Below the pieces are notes generated by a model, which saw only the letters and a list, made by a program, of their open reading frames with translations, searched no databases and was not told the origin of the DNA. Positions 27,103-37,809 of a stretch of 64,000 bases of DNA are shown here, one piece after another. The number at the start of each line of letters is the position of its first letter. Within the stretch, counting starts at the first letter, position 1. The position numbers and the translations under genes are program-made. Origin of the DNA: Gilliamella apicola (lineage in GTDB: Bacteria > Pseudomonadota > Gammaproteobacteria > Enterobacterales > Orbaceae). The stretch is from assembly GCF_003202915.1 (NCBI RefSeq), contig NZ_QGLP01000006.1:186001-250000 (forward strand), written 5' to 3'.

Positions 27103-28305
27103 TTAAGCACCCTCACCTAAGCCGCTTTCAATAGCCTTACCGATTGCATCTAATACTTGCTCGGCATCATCACCAACCGCAGTGAATTGTAAACGACTAC
27201 CTTTTTTTGCACCTAATGCGACAATTTTCATTAAACTGGTTGCACTAACTGGTTCATTTTTACCATCAAGATTAGCTACAGTCACTTTACTATTGAACTC
27301 TTTTACCAATTTAACAAGAACTGATGATGGACGAGTGTGTAAGCCATTTTCATTCGGAATAACAAATACGCGACTTAACTCTCCGTCATTACTATTAGAT
27401 GTTGCGCTAGCAGTTGCATTTACAGTGGCCGCTTCTGATTTTTCAGATGATACCGACTGAGTTCCTGATAAAAGTAGGTTATTAAAATCATCACTATTTG
27501 CTGAAATTAATTGTGCTAATTTTTTGTTATAAACTAACGCTGCAATATTATTGGCGATAGTTGACACACTATCATCAACAGCCGAAATAGTAATAAGAAG
27601 CTTAACCGGTTTGCCATCTTGATTAAAATCATTTATCGTACGGCTGATAGCAATCGCATTTTTTAAGTTACCTTCGCGACTATCATTTAACCATACGCCA
27701 TTACCTAAATAATTTGGTTTATTATCCAGTACATTCGCAATAAAGTTAGCGTTAATCGCATTGTGTTGTTTTAAACGTGAAGCATTCAAAGCTTGTAGTG
27801 TTGCTAAACTATCGGCTTGGATATCCAATAATAATGAAGATGCATCAATTGCAAATTGACTATCTTCAACACTTTCTTTACCAGTCAGAATAGCCAAAGC
27901 TTCGTCTGCTGTTTGAATTTTTTTGATTCGTTCTTCAACGCCATCGGCACCAAGAACATGTGTTAATTGGCGAAGCAACTCTAAATGCTCATCAGAACTT
28001 GCCGCAATACCGATAGCCAGATAGGCTTTTTCACCATCATCCCCCCACTCGACACCTTGAGGAAAACAGAAAACTTGAACACCGGTTTTTTTAACTAAAT
28101 GACGGGTTTTCGGGGTACCATGAGGTATGGCAATACCAATACCTAAATAGGTTGCCGCCTGACCTTCACGTTCAAGCATACCATCAACATAGCCTTCTGC
28201 GACAAAACCAGCACTAGTTAATGCTGCAGCAATTTTCTTAATTGCCTCAGTCTTGTTAGTTGCTTGTTCATTTAAATGAATATCTTCTTTAACTAAATGA
28301 AACAT
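27103..28305 (-). CDS. fruB: Fructose PTS diphosphoryl transfer protein (EIIA-HPr)
   Basis: 400 residues. The EIIA(fru) domain occupies 1-145 with the active histidine in IAIPHGTP (H62). A central M-type linker domain (about 150-290) follows, and the C-terminal FPr domain carries the HPr histidine in NGLHTRPSS (H323) and SATSLMKIVAL. It relays phosphate from enzyme I or HPr to FruA. First gene of the fru operon; a Cra-type operator lies 80 bases upstream. Confidence 0.95.
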   Translation of the reverse strand: MFHLVKEDIHLNEQATNKTEAIKKIAAALTSAGFVAEGYVDGMLEREGQAATYLGIGIAIPHGTPKTRHLVKKTGVQVFCFPQGVEWGDDGEKAYLAIGIAASSDEHLELLRQLTHVLGADGVEERIKKIQTADEALAILTGKESVEDSQFAIDASSLLLDIQADSLATLQALNASRLKQHNAINANFIANVLDNKPNYLGNGVWLNDSREGNLKNAIAISRTINDFNQDGKPVKLLITISAVDDSVSTIANNIAALVYNKKLAQLISANSDDFNNLLLSGTQSVSSEKSEAATVNATASATSNSNDGELSRVFVIPNENGLHTRPSSVLVKLVKEFNSKVTVANLDGKNEPVSATSLMKIVALGAKKGSRLQFTAVGDDAEQVLDAIGKAIESGLGEGA

Positions 28306-28383
28306 ATAATAAATACCTCTGGGTTATAATGTTGGGTCTACTAAAAAACAACTCAGCAATCCCACAATCGTTATTGAATCATA

Positions 28384-28399
28384 TTGAATCGTTTCAGCA
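28384..28399 (-). promoter_or_regulatory. Cra/FruR-type operator upstream of fruB
   Basis: The minus strand reads GCTGAAACGATTCAAT, matching the TGAAWCGNTTCA-type Cra palindrome. It lies about 80 bases before the fruB start. A second ATTGAATC half-site lies 10 bases away. The adjacent cra-like gene makes autogenous pathway control likely. Confidence 0.7.
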
Positions 28400-28504
28400 A
28401 TAATGAATATAAAAAACCTAATTATCAATTAAATTATATCTATTAATTCCTAAAATGTGATCTAGATCTGCTTTTTAACTCAACTTAACTACTTTTATAA
28501 CTAT

Positions 28505-29530
28505 TTAATTTGACTTTTTAGCAATTTTTCGATTCAGATTACCTCGATAAATCAAGTGGCGAGGAATAACGGTTGTACCTGGTTGATAATTCTTATTATG
28601 CAAACTATCTAATAATAATTTAATGGTTACTTCTGATACTGATTTATGATCTTGGGAAAGCGCAATCAATTTACAAGGTAAAAAATCAAGTAACTCGTTA
28701 TCACCAAAAGTGGCAATGGTTAAATTATCAGGTAAATGACCAAACTTTTTCAATATTGCATCAATAGTACCTTGTAATAGAGAAAAAGAAGTAGAAAAAA
28801 TACCACTAGGTAGATCATTATTCGCTAACCATTGACTAAAAGTAGCTTCGGCATCGCGACGACTATAATTATTTGCACACAAAAAATCAACTTTATTGCC
28901 ATGCTTCAAAGCGATTTCTTTAAAACCTTTCATGCGAAGCTGGCTAACAGACAAATTAGGTAATGCCCCAATATAAGCCACTGTTCCATTAACACATTGA
29001 TAAAATGCTTTCGCTAACATTTCAGCATCTTCTTTATCTGAGCCAACAACATTTCTAAATTCTGAGGCAGATAATGTTCTATCAAGAGCAAACAACGGAG
29101 TATCACTGTTTTGCCAACCGTTATAAAAAGCATAATCTGAGTCGGCAACAAATGAAGAAGAGATAATTAACGCATCAACTCGACGTTGTTTTAAATGTTT
29201 AACACACTCTTTTTCAATTTCAGGATTATCTTCAGAACACGAAAGTAATAACTGATAACCCTCTTTTCTTACCAATTGCTCTAAATAGTTAGCAATTCGG
29301 GTATAACTTATATTTTCAAGATCGGGGATAATAATACCAATTGTTCGTGTTTTACCTGCTCTTAATCCTGCTGCGACAGCATTAGGTTGATAATTATACT
29401 TGTTTACCACCGCCATCACTTTTTCAACTGTTTTATCGCTAACTCGGTAATGTTTAGCTTTACCATTTATTACGTAGCTTGCGGTTGTTCTTGACACGCC
29501 AGCTAACAGTGCAATTTGTTCTAACTTCAT
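28505..29530 (-). CDS. cra: Cra/FruR-type LacI-family regulator
   Basis: 341 residues, slightly longer than E. coli Cra. The lacI HTH (MKLEQIALLAGVSRTTASYV then INGKAKHYRVSDKTVEKVMA) is exactly of Cra type, including the HYRVSDKTVEKV segment, followed by a periplasmic-binding-like sugar-phosphate domain. Cra binding is relieved by fructose 1-phosphate. Located directly upstream of and codirectional with fruBKA, with its predicted site in between. In enterics cra lies elsewhere, so this may be a local fruR controlling only the operon. Confidence 0.85.
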   Translation of the reverse strand: MKLEQIALLAGVSRTTASYVINGKAKHYRVSDKTVEKVMAVVNKYNYQPNAVAAGLRAGKTRTIGIIIPDLENISYTRIANYLEQLVRKEGYQLLLSCSEDNPEIEKECVKHLKQRRVDALIISSSFVADSDYAFYNGWQNSDTPLFALDRTLSASEFRNVVGSDKEDAEMLAKAFYQCVNGTVAYIGALPNLSVSQLRMKGFKEIALKHGNKVDFLCANNYSRRDAEATFSQWLANNDLPSGIFSTSFSLLQGTIDAILKKFGHLPDNLTIATFGDNELLDFLPCKLIALSQDHKSVSEVTIKLLLDSLHNKNYQPGTTVIPRHLIYRGNLNRKIAKKSN

Positions 29531-29637
29531 GAATATATCTCAATAAAAAATTATCAGTTATTTAACCTGAACCTAAATTAAATGTAAACAAAGTTATCAT
29601 TTTGAGTTAATAATCCTATAACTTGAGGAATTGTAAG

Positions 29638-29668
29638 CAAAAAAGGATTTAGTGTGCATCTAAATCCT
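29638..29668 (-). terminator. Terminator of the siderophore ABC operon
   Basis: Perfect 8-bp stem GGATTTAG / CTAAATCC, loop of 7, followed on the minus strand by six Ts. It lies 23 bases past the ATPase stop. Confidence 0.85.
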
Positions 29669-29690
29669 TTCAATTAAAGGAAATCAGTTA

Positions 29691-30446
29691 TTAATAATAA
29701 ATAGCGATATTTTGATTATGAATATTTTCTATTTTTACCGGTGTATCAAAAATCTCTTCTAAAATGGCAGAATTCATAATTTTTTTGGGGCTGCCTTGAT
29801 AAACAAGCTGGCCATCTTTCATCGCTAAAATATAATCTGAATAAACGGAAGCAAAATTAATATCATGAATAACAATAACAATTGTTTTGCCAAGCTCATC
29901 GGCGGCTCGACGTAACTGTTTCATCATGGCGACGGCGTGTTTCATATCGAGGTTATTTAATGGCTCATCAAGTAATACATAATCAGTATCTTGACATAAC
30001 ACCATGGCAACATAAGCTCGTTGGCGTTGTCCACCAGAAAGCTCATCTAAAAAGCGATCTTTATATTCTGTAAGATTTAAGAATTCGAGTGCTCGATGAA
30101 TATGCGCTAAATCGTCTTGATTTAATCGCCCTTTTGAATAGGGATAACGGCCAAAGCCGACGAGTTCAAAAACAGTTAATCGGCTTGTAAAACGGTTCTC
30201 TTGTCTTAATACCGATAAGTAGGTAGCCAGTTTGTCACTCGGGGTATTAACCACATCCATATTCTGAATTTTCACTTGTCCTTCATCTGCCAATAATAAA
30301 CGACTAATAATTGATAATAATGTCGACTTACCGGCACCATTTGGACCGATGATGGCGGTAACACCACCTTGGGATATGGTTGCATTCACATTTTTTAAAA
30401 CCGGTATGGTTTGATATTTTTTACTAACATTATCAATTTTTATCAC
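29691..30446 (-). CDS. Siderophore ABC importer, ATPase
   Basis: 251 residues. Walker A GPNGAGKST, signature LSGGQRQRAYVAMVL, Walker B DYVLLDEPLNNLD and the switch histidine IVIHDINFA are intact. It is of the FepC/FecE type and energises iron-chelate import. Its start overlaps the upstream permease stop by 4 bases. Closest family resemblance is to the Bacillus YclP and Vibrio VctC type ATPases. Confidence 0.92.
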   Translation of the reverse strand: MIKIDNVSKKYQTIPVLKNVNATISQGGVTAIIGPNGAGKSTLLSIISRLLLADEGQVKIQNMDVVNTPSDKLATYLSVLRQENRFTSRLTVFELVGFGRYPYSKGRLNQDDLAHIHRALEFLNLTEYKDRFLDELSGGQRQRAYVAMVLCQDTDYVLLDEPLNNLDMKHAVAMMKQLRRAADELGKTIVIVIHDINFASVYSDYILAMKDGQLVYQGSPKKIMNSAILEEIFDTPVKIENIHNQNIAIYY

Positions 30447-31414
30447 ATCGGTACCTTTTTCAAAATTAAGAAGATGAACAATGAACCACCAATAAATTCA
30501 ATTACAATGGATAGTGCCCCGACCATATTTAAAACATGCTCTAAAAACATCTGTCCACCGACAAGGAATATAACTCCTAACAAAAATGCTGTTGGCAATA
30601 AAAAACGATGTTGGCTTGATCCACTTATACTATAAGCTAAATTGGCAATAAGTAGGCCTAAAAACGTAAATGGTCCTACTAATGCGGTCGATATTGAAAC
30701 TAATACCGAGACCAATAATAAAATAATGGTGACACTTTTTTGATAATCGATACCAAGATTAATCGCATTATCTCGTCCTAAGGCTAATACATCGAACCGA
30801 AATCGCATTCGCCATAAAAATAGACCAATTGCAGTGGCGATAACTAATGAAAAGACAATTAATACCGGTTCAGCGCGAGTAAAAGTTGCAAATATTCGAC
30901 TTTGTAACACTGCAAATTCAGTTGGTGTCATTAATCGTTGTAACAAATTAGAAAAGCTTCTGAATAGTGTTCCTAAGATAATACCAATTAATAACACTAA
31001 GTGCAGATTCTGTTTAAGTTTGGTAAATAATCCACGATACAAAAAAAGAGAAAATAAAATCAATAGTAATGACTCAAAGATGAATTTACCGACTATGCCA
31101 ATATAAGGAATGCCTTGTGCATCAATAAAAAATATCACTACAGTTTGAATCAACACAAACAACGACTCAAAACCCATTATTGAAGGCGTTAAAATTCGAT
31201 TATTGGTAACGGTTTGAAAAAGCAATGTCGAAGTTGCCGCGGAAAAGGCGACTAAAATCATGGTTAACGCGATCCAAACACGATGTGTCAGAATGTAGCT
31301 AATATTACCTTTCAAATTAAATGTCATAAAAAAAATAACACAAAAAGTGGCAATAGCCAGTAATAGTAGTACAGTTTTTCGACTAGAAATATGGCGTTTT
31401 TGATTAACTCGCAT
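30443..31414 (-). CDS. Siderophore ABC importer, permease 2
   Basis: 323 residues with 9-10 membrane spans, FecCD family. The coupling region (ALGRDNAINLGIDYQKSVTI) and the GPFTFLGLLIANLA motif near the C-terminus are characteristic, as in YclO/VctG. It starts inside the end of permease 1 (overlap 11 bases) and pairs with it as a heterodimer. Confidence 0.92.
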   Translation of the reverse strand: MRVNQKRHISSRKTVLLLLAIATFCVIFFMTFNLKGNISYILTHRVWIALTMILVAFSAATSTLLFQTVTNNRILTPSIMGFESLFVLIQTVVIFFIDAQGIPYIGIVGKFIFESLLLILFSLFLYRGLFTKLKQNLHLVLLIGIILGTLFRSFSNLLQRLMTPTEFAVLQSRIFATFTRAEPVLIVFSLVIATAIGLFLWRMRFRFDVLALGRDNAINLGIDYQKSVTIILLLVSVLVSISTALVGPFTFLGLLIANLAYSISGSSQHRFLLPTAFLLGVIFLVGGQMFLEHVLNMVGALSIVIEFIGGSLFIFLILKKVPM

Positions 31415-32363
31415 GGCGTTTTTTACTCAACAACACTAAAAAAATAACAGCCCCAACTACACCAAGAATAACACTGACAGGAATTTCGAATGGATAACGG
31501 ATCACTCGTCCAATGATATCGCATAACAAAACAAGTCCACTACCAAATAAACAGATCCAAGGAATAGTTTTGCGAACATTATCACCAAATAATAAACTAA
31601 CAATATTGGGGACAATTAATCCTAGAAATGGCAAGACGCCAACAACCACAACCACTATCCCGCCTATCAACGCAATTACCACCAAACCGGTTAACATTAC
31701 TTGATTATAATTAAGACCAACATTGACTGAGAAGTCTCGCCCTAAACCGACAACTGTAAAGCGATCAGCACTCCAACAAGCAAGTAAGGTAATAGCACCG
31801 ACTAACCATAATAATTCATAGCGACCTTGCAAAATACCGGAAAAGTCACCCGATTCCCAACCACCAAGTGATTGCAATAAATCAAAATACATGGCAAAAA
31901 AAGTACAAATTGCACTAATTACTGCGCCAAGCATGATGCCAATAAGGGGCACCATCAACGCAGATTTAAAGATGATTTTTCGCGAGATGAACATAAATAG
32001 CATCGTACCAGCCATAGCAAATAAGCTAGCTACCACCATTTTCATCATCACACTTGCACCAGGCGCCAGTACCATCATCACTAATAAGCCAAGGCTGGCT
32101 GATTGAGTAGTGCCAACTAGTGAGGGTTCCACGAATCGATTTTGGGTAAGTAGTTGCATAATTAAGCCTGCCACGCTCATTGCGCTACCGGCTAATAGTA
32201 ATGCCACCGTTCTAGGCACTCGGCTAACAAAGAAGATCTGTCGCATATTACTATCAGACCATAAATCGGCTAACGTGACATGACCAGCACCAATAAAAAG
32301 GCTTAATGCAGCCATTGCGAATAAAACAACAATGCCTGCAATAAAGTAAACCGTTTTAGACAT
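31404..32363 (-). CDS. Siderophore ABC importer, permease 1
   Basis: 319 residues, FecCD family with 9-10 spans. The conserved RVPRTVALLLAGSAMSVAGL, TVVGLGRDFSVNVGLNY and GVLPFLGLIVPNI segments identify it. Begins 8 bases after the binding-protein gene. Corresponds to YclN/VctD-type subunits. Confidence 0.92.
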   Translation of the reverse strand: MSKTVYFIAGIVVLFAMAALSLFIGAGHVTLADLWSDSNMRQIFFVSRVPRTVALLLAGSAMSVAGLIMQLLTQNRFVEPSLVGTTQSASLGLLVMMVLAPGASVMMKMVVASLFAMAGTMLFMFISRKIIFKSALMVPLIGIMLGAVISAICTFFAMYFDLLQSLGGWESGDFSGILQGRYELLWLVGAITLLACWSADRFTVVGLGRDFSVNVGLNYNQVMLTGLVVIALIGGIVVVVVGVLPFLGLIVPNIVSLLFGDNVRKTIPWICLFGSGLVLLCDIIGRVIRYPFEIPVSVILGVVGAVIFLVLLSKKRHAS

Positions 32364-32371
32364 GGTTTGGA

Positions 32372-33328
32372 TTAATTAGCTGATGTTTTCTGTAATACAT
32401 CACTAATTTGATCCATCAAACGACTATAAGTTTGAATACCACCTGAGATATACATAGAAGTAGAATCTAAATATACAATGTGGTTTTGTTGCCATGCATC
32501 GGTTTTTTGAATCAATTCATTATCTAAAACTTGTTGTGCAGATTGCGCTTCTTTATTGCCAATTGCATTATCTCGATCAAGCACAAATAACCATTGTGGA
32601 TTAACGCTTAACACAAATTCAGAAGTGACAGCATTACCATGACGCCCCGCTTCTTGGAATATTGCTGCAGGTTCAAATCCTAACACATCAAAAATAAAGC
32701 CAAAACGTGATTTAGGGCCATAAGCTGACATTTTACCGCCATTAACCATAATCACTAGAGCTGTTCCCGCAGTGCTAGTTTTTGATTTTAAGCCTTCAAT
32801 TTTTTGATTAAAGTCATCAATTAATTTTTTCGCCTCTGCTTGTTTAACAAAAATAGTACCTAACTGTTCAGTACGCTCGGTTAAGCTAGCCACAAAATTA
32901 TTAGGATCAATATCAAGTGAAATTGTCGGTGCAATATCGCTTAATTTTTTATAAACATCATTGGCACGCCCACCGGCAATAATGACATCCGGTTGTAATG
33001 AACTTAAGACTTCATAATTTGGTTCGAATAAAGTACCGACATTGGTATAAGTTTTATCGGCATATTTAGATAAAAACTCTGGGAAATGTACATCAGATTG
33101 AGGAACCGCGGTAACAGGAATATTTAATGCATCAATAATATCGAGTGTTGCAGTATTAAATACCACCACTTTTTTTGGATTCTCAGGAACGTCGGTTTTA
33201 CCTTGAGAATGTTCAACTGTTATTGATGTTTTATCAGCGGCAGGTGCTTCTTTTTTATCATCACAACCAGCCAAGGCAAATAAAGCGGTCAGTAATACTA
33301 AAAATTTAACTTTAATAGATGAAAACAT
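32372..33328 (-). CDS. Siderophore-binding lipoprotein
   Basis: 318 residues. The signal peptide ends in lipobox LAGC (lipidated C22), so it is a membrane-anchored periplasmic receptor. The class III binding-protein (TroA/FepB-like) fold is indicated by PKKVVVFNTATLDIIDALNI and VGTLFEPNYEVLSSLQPDVI near the start and the long central helix. Most similar in pattern to the YclQ/VctP catecholate-siderophore receptors. It opens the operon behind a Fur-type palindrome; no outer-membrane receptor gene is in the window. Confidence 0.9.
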   Translation of the reverse strand: MFSSIKVKFLVLLTALFALAGCDDKKEAPAADKTSITVEHSQGKTDVPENPKKVVVFNTATLDIIDALNIPVTAVPQSDVHFPEFLSKYADKTYTNVGTLFEPNYEVLSSLQPDVIIAGGRANDVYKKLSDIAPTISLDIDPNNFVASLTERTEQLGTIFVKQAEAKKLIDDFNQKIEGLKSKTSTAGTALVIMVNGGKMSAYGPKSRFGFIFDVLGFEPAAIFQEAGRHGNAVTSEFVLSVNPQWLFVLDRDNAIGNKEAQSAQQVLDNELIQKTDAWQQNHIVYLDSTSMYISGGIQTYSRLMDQISDVLQKTSAN

Positions 33329-33363
33329 TGTAACTCCTAATTATTAGCTTAGTCCAAAAGCGC

Positions 33364-33394
33364 GCAAATGATAAATAGAATAATTATCATTTGC
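33364..33394 (-). promoter_or_regulatory. Fur-box-like palindrome
   Basis: GCAAATGATAA / TTATCATTTGC is an 11-bp perfect inverted repeat around a 9-base centre, containing overlapping Fur hexamers (GATAAT-like). It lies 36 bases before the binding-protein start, as expected for iron repression. Confidence 0.75.
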
Positions 33395-33481
33395 ACTGAA
33401 TTGTAACTAAAAATAAATAAGTGTTCAATGAACTTTAATAAACTTTGGTAAAGTTTGATAAACAAAACAAATCAATGTTAA

Positions 33482-33507
33482 ATAAGCTGATAAAAATATC
33501 AGCTTAT
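33482..33507. terminator. Terminator after glnG
   Basis: Perfect 11-bp stem ATAAGCTGATA / TATCAGCTTAT with an AAAA loop, 43 bases past the glnG stop on the minus strand. Confidence 0.65.
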
Positions 33508-33549
33508 AAGGTTAAATTTATGGCTGATTGTTGAGCAATTTTATATCAA

Positions 33550-34995
33550 TTAATGCCCATTTTTAGGTGAGTCAGTTATCTCTTTAAGCTTTCTAGTTAA
33601 AGTATTTCGCCCCCAACCTAAAAGATTAGCTGCATCTTGTTTATGACCACGAGTAAAATTAAGCGCACATTTCAATAAAATCCGTTCAACATCAGTAACA
33701 GTTTGTGTCAATATCCCCGTTTGACCGGCTAATAATGCTTGCTTAGCCCACTGCTCTAGCATCACTTTCCAATCGGCTTCTGGTAATATTTGAGAATTGG
33801 TACTTATATCATAATTAACCCCTGTAGCAGTTACAGATGACTGTAATAGTTCGGGTGGCAAATCTTGAACAAAAATTTCATTGTTTGACGACATCACGGT
33901 GACCCAACGGCAGACATTTTCCAATTGTCTAACATTGCCCGGCCAATTAAACATACATAACAGATTAAGTGCATCAGGACTTAGTACTTTACTTTCCACT
34001 CCTAACTCTTTAGCTGTGGTACGTAAAAAATGTTCAGCCAGTTTGGGAATATCTTGTGATCTATCTCGTAGTGGTGGTAATAAAATACGAATAACATTTA
34101 AACGATGGAATAAATCTTCTCTAAATTTACCCTCTCTTACTCTTGCTTGAAGATCCTGATGAGTTGCGGCAATAATACGTACATCTACCTTAACCGGTGA
34201 ATATCCACCAATTCGATAAAATTGGCCGTCAGCAAGCACTCTTAATAATCGCGTTTGTACATCTAACGGCATATCACCAATTTCATCTAGAAACAGGGTT
34301 CCACCGTTGGCTTGCTCAAAACGACCGTGCCTGATTTGGGCGGCACCAGTAAATGCACCTTTTTCATGACCAAACAGTTCAGATTCAATTAAATCCTTAG
34401 GTATAGCCGCCATATTAAGTGCAATAAAAGGAGAATGCGAACGTGGACTATGAGTATGCAGTGCTTTGGCCACTAACTCCTTACCTGTCCCAGATTCACC
34501 ATTAATTAACACACTAATAGATGATTTGGAAAGTCGACCAATAATACGAAATACTTCCTGCATTGAGGGGGCTTCACCAATAATACCCGTAGAGGCTTTA
34601 TTGCTAGAAGGATTACTCGGTTTATTGCTTTGATTGTGTGAAATAGCCCGTTCGACTAGTTGAATGACTTCATCGACATCAAAAGGCTTAGGAATATAGT
34701 CATAAGCCCCTTTTTGATAAGCATTCACCGCTGCATCAAGATCCGAATGAGCCGTCATAATAATCACTGGCAAATTGGGCATTTGCTCTTTGATATAATT
34801 AAGTAAAGATAACCCATCGATCCCCGGCATTTTAATGTCGGATAATATAACGGAGGGTTTTTGCGGATGATTAACTAAAGCATCAATCACTTCTTGACCA
34901 CTTGAAAAGCTGATGCAATTAAAATGCGCATTGGTAAGTGCTTTTTCTAGCACCCATCTAATCGAACTATCATCATCAACAATCCAAACATTCAT
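33550..34995 (-). CDS. glnG: Nitrogen regulator NtrC (NRI)
   Basis: 481 residues from ATG 34995, which has GAGG nine bases upstream; an ATG at 35010 overlapping the glnL stop (ATGA) is an alternative. Receiver domain with [15 protein letters not shown] and phospho-Asp in [11 protein letters not shown]+ domain with GESGTGKE, the sigma-54-contacting loop [15 protein letters not shown] and the Walker [12 protein letters not shown]-terminal Fis-type HTH ([21 protein letters not shown]). It activates sigma-54 promoters under nitrogen limitation. Sites for it are visible upstream of glnA in this window. Confidence 0.95.
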   Translation of the reverse strand: MNVWIVDDDSSIRWVLEKALTNAHFNCISFSSGQEVIDALVNHPQKPSVILSDIKMPGIDGLSLLNYIKEQMPNLPVIIMTAHSDLDAAVNAYQKGAYDYIPKPFDVDEVIQLVERAISHNQSNKPSNPSSNKASTGIIGEAPSMQEVFRIIGRLSKSSISVLINGESGTGKELVAKALHTHSPRSHSPFIALNMAAIPKDLIESELFGHEKGAFTGAAQIRHGRFEQANGGTLFLDEIGDMPLDVQTRLLRVLADGQFYRIGGYSPVKVDVRIIAATHQDLQARVREGKFREDLFHRLNVIRILLPPLRDRSQDIPKLAEHFLRTTAKELGVESKVLSPDALNLLCMFNWPGNVRQLENVCRWVTVMSSNNEIFVQDLPPELLQSSVTATGVNYDISTNSQILPEADWKVMLEQWAKQALLAGQTGILTQTVTDVERILLKCALNFTRGHKQDAANLLGWGRNTLTRKLKEITDSPKNGH

Positions 34996-35006
34996 TTTAA
35001 TTAACC

Positions 35007-36056
35007 TCATTGTTTGATTGGCAAATAGATAGAAAACTCAGTGTGTCCTGGCCAACTATTAAACTCAATTTTACCATGGTGCTGATCGATAATATTATGC
35101 GCTATCGATAACCCTATACCATTGCCACCTTCATAACCACTGACCATCGGATAAAACAACGTATCTTGAATATGCACTGGAACCCCGGGGCCATTATCTT
35201 CAATATCAATACGCGCACAAAGTCGGTAACGCTGACCATGTAAAGTGACCTGAAATGCTGTTCGCGTTCTAATCGTGATAGTACCGACTTTTGAACCAAT
35301 CGCTTGTATCGCATTACGGACGATATTCAAAACTACTTGTTCGATCTGCTCGGAGTCATGTACCAGTTCCGGCAAACTAGGATCATAATCGCGTATAATT
35401 TTAACATTTGATGGTTTTTCTAAACATAAAAGGGCATAAATTCGCTCTATGGCCTGGTGAATATTCTGCTGTGTTTGCTGTAACCTTTGTTGCGGACCTA
35501 ATAATCTATCAACAAGATTTCTTAATCTATCTGCTTGTTCAATAATAATTTGTGTGTAATCTTGCAACTCATTTTTAGGCAGTTCACGCGATAACAATTG
35601 TGCTGCACCTCTAAGCCCGCCTAATGGATTTTTAATTTCATGCGCTAGTCCACGAACGAGTTCACGCGCTGCATTCTGTTGCGCTTGCTGTAATTGCTCT
35701 TGGCTTAATTTTTTGTGACTATTCAATGGTGCCATTTCGATCAAAATGCGACCATTCGCCAATAATTGCGCCGTAAGTGATAAAATATGCAATTCATTGT
35801 TTATTACTAAATTTACTTCACTATCAGTAAAACCTTGGTTTTGTTCTAAGGCATTTTGCATCAATTCAAGGTCTAGTGAAAAATACCCCAATAAATCAGG
35901 AAGATAACTATCTAATATTTTTTTCGAACTTTGGGCAAGTAACTGTTGTGCCGCCGTATTGGCGTAAACAATATTGAGTTTTTTATCAAGCAATAAAATA
36001 TTAGTTATCATTGAGTCGAGAACAAGATTCGCATCAGATTCATTATCAAAAGTCAT
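35007..36056 (-). CDS. glnL: Nitrogen sensor kinase/phosphatase NtrB (NRII)
   Basis: 349 residues from ATG 36056 (GAGG eight bases upstream); the TTG-led extension to 36092 runs into the preceding hairpin. N-terminal PAS domain without membrane spans, H-box [21 protein letters not shown]-box [13 protein letters not shown] and G-boxes DNGPGVP and [12 protein letters not shown]. It phosphorylates or dephosphorylates NtrC in response to PII. It lies between glnA and glnG, as in enterics, with a 74-base gap to glnA. Confidence 0.95.
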   Translation of the reverse strand: MTFDNESDANLVLDSMITNILLLDKKLNIVYANTAAQQLLAQSSKKILDSYLPDLLGYFSLDLELMQNALEQNQGFTDSEVNLVINNELHILSLTAQLLANGRILIEMAPLNSHKKLSQEQLQQAQQNAARELVRGLAHEIKNPLGGLRGAAQLLSRELPKNELQDYTQIIIEQADRLRNLVDRLLGPQQRLQQTQQNIHQAIERIYALLCLEKPSNVKIIRDYDPSLPELVHDSEQIEQVVLNIVRNAIQAIGSKVGTITIRTRTAFQVTLHGQRYRLCARIDIEDNGPGVPVHIQDTLFYPMVSGYEGGNGIGLSIAHNIIDQHHGKIEFNSWPGHTEFSIYLPIKQ

Positions 36057-36081
36057 CGTAGGCACCTCGTTCTCTTTAGAT

Positions 36082-36103
36082 ACCACCGCCAAACAGCGGT
36101 GGT
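36082..36103 (-). promoter_or_regulatory. GC-rich hairpin between glnA and glnL
   Basis: Perfect 8-bp stem ACCACCGC / GCGGTGGT with a 6-base loop in an otherwise AT-rich sequence, without a T-run. It sits where enterics have an attenuator-like terminator and could damp expression of glnLG or protect the glnA mRNA end. Confidence 0.5.
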
Positions 36104-36130
36104 TAACGCTTCAAATAGTAAATTAATGAC

Positions 36131-37540
36131 TTATAGGCTATAGTACAATTCAAATTCAACCGGATGTGGAGTCATACGTACACGATCAACATCTTGGCGT
36201 TTTAATTCAATATAGGCATCAATAGTGTCATTAGTAAACACATTACCACGAGTTAAGAATTCACGATCGGCATCTAAAGCATTTAGCGCTTCTTCAAGTG
36301 AACCTGCAACTTGTGGGATTAATTTAGACTCTTCTGGTGGTAAGTCATATAAGTTTTTATCCATCGCATCACCTGGATGAATCTTATTGATAATCCCATC
36401 TAAACCAGCCATTAATTGTGCTGCGAATGATAAGTATGGGTTACCCGCTGGATCTGGGAAGCGAACTTCAATACGACGCGCTTTAGGGCTAGTAACTACA
36501 GGGATACGAATTGATGCAGAACGGTTACGCGCAGAATAGGCAAGCATAACTGGTGCTTCATAACCTGGTACTAAACGTTTATAAGAGTTAGTTGCTGGGT
36601 TAGCAAAGGCATTGATCGCTTTAGCATGTTTGATAATACCACCAATATAGAATAACGCCATTTCAGAAAGGCCTGCATATTTATCACCAGCAAAAAGGTT
36701 TACGCCATCTTTAGCAAGCGATTGGTGACAGTGCATACCAGAGCCGTTATCACCAAACATTGGTTTAGGCATAAATGTTGCAGTTTTACCATAAGCATGA
36801 GCAACATTTTGGACAACATATTTATAGATTTGAACTTCGTCAGCTTTTTTAGTTAATGTGTTGAAACGGCAAGCAATCTCATTCTGACCCGCTGTTGCAA
36901 CTTCATGGTGATGTGCTTCAACCACTAAACCAAGTTGTTCCATGATTAAACACATTTCTGAACGAATATCTTGTGATGAATCAACCGGTGGAAGTGGGAA
37001 GTAACCACCTTTAACACCAGGACGGTGACCTTTATTACCTTCTTCGTATTTAGTACCTGAGTTCCAAGCAGCTTCGATATCATCGATATGTACAAAACTA
37101 CCAGACATTGGCGATCCGAAACGCACATCATCAAATAAGAAGAATTCAGGTTCTGGTCCAAAAATAACCGTATCAGCAATACCTGATGATTTTAAAAACT
37201 CTTCAGCTCGTTTAGCAATTGAGCGAGGGTCTCGGTCATAACCTTGTAAAGTTGCTGGTTCTAAAACGTCACAACGAATATTTAATGTTACATCTTCAAA
37301 AAATGGATCAATCACTGCGCTTGATGCATCTGGCATTAACACCATATCTGATTCGTTAATCCCTTTCCAACCAGCAATGGAAGAGCCATCAAACATTTTA
37401 CCATCTTCAAAAAAATCAGCGTCGATTTGACTAACTGGAATGGTAACGTGTTGTTCTTTACCTTTAGTATCAGTGAAACGTAAATCAACAAACTTAACAT
37501 CGTTTTCTTTTATTAGCGTTAAAACTTTTTGTGTAGACAT
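36131..37540 (-). CDS. glnA: Glutamine synthetase, type I
   Basis: 469 residues, the usual GSI-beta length. It makes glutamine from glutamate, ammonia and ATP as a cytoplasmic dodecamer. Visible signatures: [61 protein letters not shown] (latch histidines) and the adenylylation tyrosine in [10 protein letters not shown] near residue 398, showing it is adenylylatable. First gene of glnA-glnL-glnG. Confidence 0.97.
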   Translation of the reverse strand: MSTQKVLTLIKENDVKFVDLRFTDTKGKEQHVTIPVSQIDADFFEDGKMFDGSSIAGWKGINESDMVLMPDASSAVIDPFFEDVTLNIRCDVLEPATLQGYDRDPRSIAKRAEEFLKSSGIADTVIFGPEPEFFLFDDVRFGSPMSGSFVHIDDIEAAWNSGTKYEEGNKGHRPGVKGGYFPLPPVDSSQDIRSEMCLIMEQLGLVVEAHHHEVATAGQNEIACRFNTLTKKADEVQIYKYVVQNVAHAYGKTATFMPKPMFGDNGSGMHCHQSLAKDGVNLFAGDKYAGLSEMALFYIGGIIKHAKAINAFANPATNSYKRLVPGYEAPVMLAYSARNRSASIRIPVVTSPKARRIEVRFPDPAGNPYLSFAAQLMAGLDGIINKIHPGDAMDKNLYDLPPEESKLIPQVAGSLEEALNALDADREFLTRGNVFTNDTIDAYIELKRQDVDRVRMTPHPVEFELYYSL

Positions 37541-37612
37541 GTAGCTTCTCCATTAAGGACATATAATATAAGTGTTCAGTTTAAAGGCCGATTTGCCTAT
37601 TTATTAAATGAT

Positions 37613-37630
37613 ATGCAAATATGATGCCAA
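37613..37630 (-). promoter_or_regulatory. Sigma-54 promoter of glnA
   Basis: The minus strand reads TTGGCATCATATTTGCAT, with the -24 GG and -12 GC at the correct spacing of the TTGGCACN5TTGCW consensus. It lies about 70 bases before the glnA start. Confidence 0.85.
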
Positions 37631-37692
37631 TTTGTTAACCACTATTTTTGCATGGTTGTTATTGGTTAGATAATAGCAAAAAATAACATTAA

Positions 37693-37729
37693 TGCACCAA
37701 AATAATGCATAAGGCACCAAAATAACGCA
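37693..37729 (-). promoter_or_regulatory. Tandem NtrC-type binding sites
   Basis: Two near-identical 17-mers, TGCACCAAAATAATGCA (37693-37709) and GGCACCAAAATAACGCA (37713-37729), repeat every 20 bases and resemble NtrC dyads (TGCACYN5RGTGCA). A third GCACCAAAAT follows at 37728. They lie 65-115 bases upstream of the sigma-54 promoter. Confidence 0.7.
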
Positions 37730-37809
37730 CCAAAATGTAACATAAAGTTACTTATGCTACATTTTTACTGAACTAGAACATCATTAATTTGTTAAAAGGT
37801 GCTATCGAT

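Noticed and set aside
36946..37179. Alternate frame within glnA
   Set aside because: Same-strand shadow of a strongly conserved gene.
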